From NCBI GenBank assembly GCA_035626815.1, contig DASPMY010000008.1, positions 1-64,000 of the forward strand: a stretch of 64,000 bases of DNA, read 5' to 3'. Both the position numbers and the translations under genes were made by a program. Below, one piece after another: positions 61,352 to 64,000 of this stretch. The notes below the pieces were generated by a model. The model saw only the letters and a list, made by a program, of their open reading frames with translations, ran no database searches and was not told the DNA's origin. This DNA is from Croceibacterium_A sp035626815 (lineage in GTDB: Bacteria > Pseudomonadota > Alphaproteobacteria > Sphingomonadales > Sphingomonadaceae). Each line of letters starts with the position of its first letter. Position 1 is the stretch's first letter.

Positions 61352-62086
61352 ATGAGCTCCCTACGCCTGCGGACAATTGCCATCGTGGCGGCGGCTGCCG
61401 CCTCGACCCTGGTGCCGGGCGCCGCCTCGGCGGGCGTGGTGGTCGCCGCCAGCGGGCCTTCGGCGGGCAGCTTCCCGGTCGGCCGCAAGATCGGCGACAG
61501 CGAGCGGATCGTGCTGCGCGCCGGTGACAGCCTGACGGTGCTCGACGGCAAGGGCACCCGCGTGCTGCGCGGCGCGGGCACGTTTTCGCTCGACCAGCAA
61601 GCCGGGCCGAGCAAGCGCGGCACGTTTGCCGTGCTGACCGAGCGGCGCTCGGCCTCGCGGATGCGCACCGGCGCGGTGCGCGGCGACGACACCGCGCCCT
61701 TGCACTCACCCAACCTGTGGTACGTCGATGTCGACCGCCCGGGCAAGATCTGCCTCGCCGGAACCGAGCGGGTTCGCCTGTGGCGCAAGGCGACCGAAGG
61801 CGACGTCTCCTACGTGATCAGCGCCGCCGAGGGCGGCGCCAGCCACACGGTCACGTTCGCCGACGGCGAGATGCTGGCGCCGTGGAACACGCGCCTGCTG
61901 CCGGTCGCGGCGGACACCACCTACCGCCTCGCCGGCGACGACGGGGTGGTCGTCAGCGAGATGAGCTTCGTGGTGCTCGATTCCATCGCCGAGGAGCCCG
62001 AGGCGCTGGCCGAGCAACTGATCGACAATGGCTGCACGACGCAGCTCGAGCTGCTGTCCACGGCAATGGCGATCGACGAGGGATAG
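61352..62086 (+). CDS. Exported FecR-like protein, function unknown
   Basis: A 244-residue protein with a signal peptide (TIAIVAAAAASTLVPGAASA). The mature part is beta-rich with the GSFPVGRKIGDSERIVLRAGDSLTVLDGKGTRVLRGAGTF pattern (given in pieces: KIGDSERIVLRAGDSLTVL) seen in FecR-type domains, which often accompany CHAT, CHASE2 and TPS genes. It has one cysteine pair candidate (NGCTT, CLAGTER). An earlier GTG at 61346 is possible. It lies 82 bp after the cyclase and 44 bp before the TpsB gene. Confidence 0.65.
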   Translation: MSSLRLRTIAIVAAAAASTLVPGAASAGVVVAASGPSAGSFPVGRKIGDSERIVLRAGDSLTVLDGKGTRVLRGAGTFSLDQQAGPSKRGTFAVLTERRSASRMRTGAVRGDDTAPLHSPNLWYVDVDRPGKICLAGTERVRLWRKATEGDVSYVISAAEGGASHTVTFADGEMLAPWNTRLLPVAADTTYRLAGDDGVVVSEMSFVVLDSIAEEPEALAEQLIDNGCTTQLELLSTAMAIDEG

Positions 62087-62130
62087 CTGCCGCCGCGTCG
62101 GGCGGTCGTGTGGGGGGCGATGGGGGGTCC

Positions 62131-63927
62131 ATGACGTCTAGCGCGAGCCAGCCCCATCGACGGATGCCGGCGCTTCTCGCTCACCCGGCGATCGCCGCCG
62201 CCTTAGCCGTCGCCGCTCCGGCCCCGGCTCTTGCGCAAGGGCAGCCGCAGCCGCCGAGCCGCGAGGATCTCGCCGTCGGTCGCCCGGACACCGCCCGCGA
62301 CAGCCGACTGACCGTCGAAGGCGACATCGAGCGCGGGCCTTGCCCGCTGGCCGACCCGTCGTTCGCCGGAACGCGCGTCACCTTCTCGTCCGTCGAGTTC
62401 ACCGGCTTGCCGGGAGTGGATGCCGGCGCGCTTGCTCCCGCGTGGCGCGGCCTCGCCGGGCATGAGCAGCCGGTCTCGGTGCTGTGCGACGTGCGCGATC
62501 GCGCGGCCGCGATCCTGCGCGACCTCGGGTTCCTCGCCGCGGTGCAAATCCCGCCGCAGCGGATCGAGGCCGGCGGCGTGGCGCGGATGGACGTGCTCGC
62601 CGCGCGGCTGGTCGAAGTGCAGGTCCGCGGCGACGCCGGGCGCTCCGAGCGGCTGATTGCGGCGCATCTCGAGGGGCTGACCGGGCGCCCGTGGTTCAGC
62701 ACGCGCGAGGCCGAGCGGCACTTGCTGCTGCTCGAGGACTTGCCCGGCTACGACGTGCGGCTGGTGCTGCGCTCGGCCGGGGGCGAGCCGGGCGAGGTGG
62801 TCGGCGACGTGGTGGTCAGCTACCGCCCGTTCGAAGCCGTCGTCGGGGCGCAGAACTACGGTGCGCGGGCCACCGGCCGCGAGGGCGCCTTCGTCGCGCT
62901 GACCGCGAACGGCCTGCTCGGCCTCGGCGACCGGACGACGGTCAGCTACTACAACACTATCGACTGGGACGAGCAGCGCATCCTCCGCGCCGCGCACGAC
63001 CTTTCGCTCGGCAGCGGCGGCCTGCGGCTCGGCGGCAGCGTGCTGCTCGGCCACAGCGAGCCGGACCTCGCCGGGGCGCCGTTCGAAACCGACACGTTCG
63101 CCGCCGAAGGTCATCTTTCGTACCCGTTCGTGCGCCGGCAGTCGCAGTCGCTGTCGGCCACCGCCGGGCTCGAGGTGGTCGACCAGGACCTGTCGTTCGG
63201 GGCCACGCGGCTGAGCGAGGACCGGCTGCGCGTGGTCTATGCCCGGCTCGAGCACGCGATGGTCGATCCGGCCAGCGTGCGCGGGCTCGGCGGGTTCACC
63301 GCGCGCGAGCCGCGCTGGCGCAGCGGCGTGTCGCTCGAGCTGCGGCAGGGACTGTCCGGGCTCGGCGCGAGCGACGCATGCGAGCCGCTCGCGGTGTGCC
63401 TCGCGCCGAACACCCCGATCAGCAATTTCGCGGCCGATCCAAGCTCCTTCGTCGCCCGGCTCGAAGGCGCGTTCGAATGGCGGCCGGCGCCGCGGGTCAC
63501 GCTCGCGCTGGCGCCGCTGGCGCAATGGTCCGACGGGCCGCTGCTGTCGTACGAGCAAGCGAGCCTCGGCAATTACACGGTCGGCCGCGGCTTCGATCCG
63601 GGCGTGGCGCTCGGCGACCGGGCGCTCGGCGCCTCGCTCGAGCTGCGCTACGGGAGCCTGTTCCCGCGCCGGCGCGATGCTTTCGCGTTCGAGCCGTTCG
63701 TGTTCGCCGATTTCGCCAAGGCCTGGACCCACGACGCGGCGGGCGCGCCCGATCCGCGGCGGGTGATCAGCGCCGGCGGCGGCCTGCGCGCACGCTGGGG
63801 CGACCGGCTCGATGCGGGCGTAGTGCTCGCGGTCCCGCTCGAGCGCGCCGGCTTCCAGGCGAAGCAGCCCGACGCGCGGCTGCTGTTCACCGTGACCGCC
63901 CGCCTGCTGCCGTGGGGAGACGAATGA
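62131..63927 (+). CDS. TpsB / ShlB-FhaC-HecB family outer-membrane transporter
   Basis: A 598-residue outer-membrane protein that would export a two-partner-secretion substrate. The signal peptide is AIAAALAVAAPAPALAQ. POTRA domains cover about residues 65-230 (VTFSSVEFTGLPGVDAGALA, RDRAAAILRDLGFLAAVQIP and VEVQVRGDAGRSERLIAAHL). A 16-strand barrel follows, with GNYTVGRGFDPGVALGDRAL as the conserved VRGY/F-type motif of the L6 loop. The start follows GGGGGG. Its stop overlaps the next start codon (ATGA), so the partner is made with it. Confidence 0.9.
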   Translation: MTSSASQPHRRMPALLAHPAIAAALAVAAPAPALAQGQPQPPSREDLAVGRPDTARDSRLTVEGDIERGPCPLADPSFAGTRVTFSSVEFTGLPGVDAGALAPAWRGLAGHEQPVSVLCDVRDRAAAILRDLGFLAAVQIPPQRIEAGGVARMDVLAARLVEVQVRGDAGRSERLIAAHLEGLTGRPWFSTREAERHLLLLEDLPGYDVRLVLRSAGGEPGEVVGDVVVSYRPFEAVVGAQNYGARATGREGAFVALTANGLLGLGDRTTVSYYNTIDWDEQRILRAAHDLSLGSGGLRLGGSVLLGHSEPDLAGAPFETDTFAAEGHLSYPFVRRQSQSLSATAGLEVVDQDLSFGATRLSEDRLRVVYARLEHAMVDPASVRGLGGFTAREPRWRSGVSLELRQGLSGLGASDACEPLAVCLAPNTPISNFAADPSSFVARLEGAFEWRPAPRVTLALAPLAQWSDGPLLSYEQASLGNYTVGRGFDPGVALGDRALGASLELRYGSLFPRRRDAFAFEPFVFADFAKAWTHDAAGAPDPRRVISAGGGLRARWGDRLDAGVVLAVPLERAGFQAKQPDARLLFTVTARLLPWGDE

Positions 63928-64000
63928 TGCGCCCAGCCCGCTTGCTCGCCGGATGCGCGCTCGGCGCGGTGGTGGCCGCATTCTCGTCGGGCGCCGCGGC
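63924..64000 (+). CDS. N-terminus of an exported protein, presumably the TpsA partner (cut by the window edge)
   Basis: Only 25 codons are visible: a signal peptide with a basic start and hydrophobic core (MMRPARLLAGCALGAVVAAF) and an Ala-rich cleavage region. The first ATG overlaps the TpsB stop (ATGA); a second ATG follows at 63927. Position directly after a TpsB gene and translational coupling make a filamentous-haemagglutinin-like TpsA the best guess, but no TPS domain is visible here. Confidence 0.6.
   Translation, partial: MMRPARLLAGCALGAVVAAFSSGAA

Overview
The window looks like a chromosomal stretch of a GC-rich alphaproteobacterium, most likely of the order Sphingomonadales (Sphingomonas/Erythrobacter-like). 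This rests on the gene content and gene orders: coaBC-ubiB-ubiE next to mutM, rpmH-rnpA-yidD-yidC-engB, an UPF0262 gene beside dnaB, a cysteine-free long bL36 and a DUF3667 membrane protein. It also rests on the very high GC and on dispersed palindromic repeats with ends such as GTCATTGCGAG. No rRNA, tRNA, insertion sequence, prophage or CRISPR array was seen.

Layout. 1-4.6 kb (minus): coenzyme A (coaBC, cut by the window edge), ubiquinone (ubiB, ubiE) and an EamA exporter. 4.8-8.9 kb (plus): mutM, rpsT, dnaA and moeB. 8.9-16.5 kb: a GFA/sirtuin pair, a tightly overlapped dapB-zincin-nth operon, a dicarboxylate/amino-acid symporter, dapE, a cupin, a GST and a histidine phosphatase. 16.5-20 kb: a Crp/Fnr regulator and an unrecognised (alpha/alpha)6-barrel-like protein. 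20-23.4 kb (minus): engB, yidC, yidD, rnpA and rpmH. 23.5-30.7 kb: a periplasmic COG3904-like protein, comM, an oxygenase remnant, PilZ, HAD, rpmJ, galE, a DUF4136 lipoprotein and an M14 carboxypeptidase. 30.7-35.3 kb: a small secreted protein and a 1356-residue RTX/tandem-repeat/beta-helix surface protein, preceded by almost identical promoters. 35.5-42 kb: a class V aminotransferase, an iron-permease-like protein, a Rieske oxygenase, tatA, cdd, a divergent GH25 protein, UPF0262 and dnaB. 42-49 kb: an HTH protein, cardiolipin synthase, rpoZ, DUF3667, ftsH, a tiny RiPP-like ORF and a ToxR/CadC-like membrane regulator. 49-51 kb: a TonB-dependent receptor.

The last 12.4 kb hold the two most interesting modules, both on the plus strand. 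The first (51.6-56.0 kb) is a glycosyltransferase fused to a glycosidase-like barrel, a GH130 mannoside phosphorylase/mannosidase and mannose-6-phosphate isomerase, which reads as a self-contained mannoside-metabolism operon. The second (56.2-64.0 kb and beyond) is a run of five co-directional genes: a secreted TPR-CHAT (caspase-like) protease, a CHASE2-type membrane nucleotide cyclase, a secreted FecR-like protein, a TpsB/FhaC outer-membrane transporter and the start of a translationally coupled exported protein, presumably the TpsA substrate. Four of its products carry export signals and the cyclase sensor faces the periplasm, so it looks like a two-partner secretion system with its own protease and second-messenger sensor.

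Gene packing is tight: many stop/start overlaps of the ATGA or GTGA type and several convergent pairs that share stop-codon bases. Coordinates include stop codons. Start codons were chosen from ribosome-binding sites and family N-termini where these disagree with the longest frame.
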